Assembly: GCF_047663525.1 (NCBI RefSeq)
Contig: NC_092593.1
Coordinates: forward strand, 26,500,501 to 26,564,500
Reading direction: 5' to 3'
From: Anas platyrhynchos
Lineage: Eukaryota > Chordata > Aves > Anseriformes > Anatidae
Length of the DNA stretch: 64,000 nt
Below the pieces are notes generated by a model. It worked only from the letters and a program-made list of their open reading frames with translations, was not told the DNA's origin and did not search any database. The position numbers and the translations under genes are program-made. Of this stretch, positions 63,525 through 64,000 are shown in pieces. How positions within the stretch are numbered: the stretch's first letter is position 1; each line of letters opens with the position of its first letter.

Positions 63525-64000
63525 TCTATGGGACTGTGATGAAACTCAGGCCTAATTAAGTATGGGATTTTTTAATACTTTCCTTGGTTATTGCAAAGAA
63601 AATTCAAGGGTCGTAAGGGAGTGCAGCCAATTAAGAAGAAATCAAAGTCTTGGGTACTTTTTCTACAATATTCTCCTATCTCATTTCTGCAAAATGTTCC
63701 TACAAACCTAAGGAAAATCCTTGCGTCTGAGCAGGCAGCACATGGCTGGCTTTCTTCCTTGGGCCTTCAATGGCTTCTGAAGGACCCAGGGTGGAAGCTG
63801 CCCCACAGAAGGTGCCAAGTGTCACCTGCTGGGTCCCTCTGAACCTCGTGGCTGGGTTGAGGTAGGGGAGCCGGTGTCTGGGTAGGAAGACAACACGTCC
63901 CCCTGCCTTGTGCTGACTCCTACCTGCCACAGGTGGACCCAGCACTGAGGAGTCCACAGGGACTGCTCCATCTGTGCTAGGGAGCCGTCCTCCAGGCACC

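Larger units (their letters stand above)
62541..64000. other. Non-coding stretch to window end
   Basis: A (TG)n plus G-run tract lies near 62594-62613 and an (AAAT)-like A-rich tract at 63502-63524. A 126-codon frame (62885-63265) is Phe/Ser/Leu-rich and unrecognised. The last 300 bases are GC-richer. No gene is supported, although one could continue beyond the window edge. Confidence 0.5.

Noticed and set aside
1..64000. Endogenous retrovirus, DNA transposon, CRISPR array, microRNA of a known family, tRNA or rRNA
   Set aside because: Reading both strands gave no LTR pair, transposase-like frame, regularly spaced repeats, familiar microRNA seed-plus-arm sequence or structured RNA signature. 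A computed search could still find diverged remnants.

Overview
The window looks like ordinary nuclear DNA from a bird, most likely a chicken-like galliform. The main evidence is two reverse-strand CR1 retroposon 3' ends. One is a 95-bp remnant at 9861-9955. The other is a roughly 590-bp 5'-truncated copy at 56931-57520, with wording typical of avian CR1. There is no trace of primate or rodent Alu, B1 or L1, no prokaryotic gene organisation, and base composition is moderately AT-rich. Interspersed repeats are sparse, consisting of the two CR1 pieces plus one or two very old MIR-like SINE relics. The rest is single-copy sequence with short homopolymer runs and microsatellites.

I found no protein-coding gene, RNA gene, retrovirus, DNA transposon, CRISPR array or CpG island that the sequence supports. 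Open frames reach about 230 codons, but none shows a recognisable domain, and several run through simple repeats or overlap frames on the other strand. The window is therefore best read as intergenic DNA or the inside of a very large intron. Small exons of an unrecognised gene or lncRNA cannot be excluded. Two weak candidates are given under findings, at 12340-12522 and 14941-15040.

Layout. 1-13300 is plain non-coding DNA with a few microsatellites and the small CR1. 13300-15850 is a run of compact stretches that look like conserved non-coding elements: AT-rich, rich in homeodomain, SOX and POU type words, and free of repeats. 15850-23400 is plain, with a MIR relic near 20.6 kb. 23430-23990 is another enhancer-like stretch. 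24-48 kb is plain, with several poly(A)/poly(T) runs and a perfect 24-bp palindrome at 44943. Further enhancer-like stretches lie at 48180-48430, 53500-53870, 61490-61740 and 62340-62540. 56.3-57.6 kb holds a long T-rich tract, the main CR1 and an (AAGC)n/(AAAC)n tract. 57.6-64 kb is richer in GC than the rest.

The most plausible biological role is long-range regulation of a developmental gene outside the window. This rests on sequence texture alone, because no cross-species alignment could be made here.
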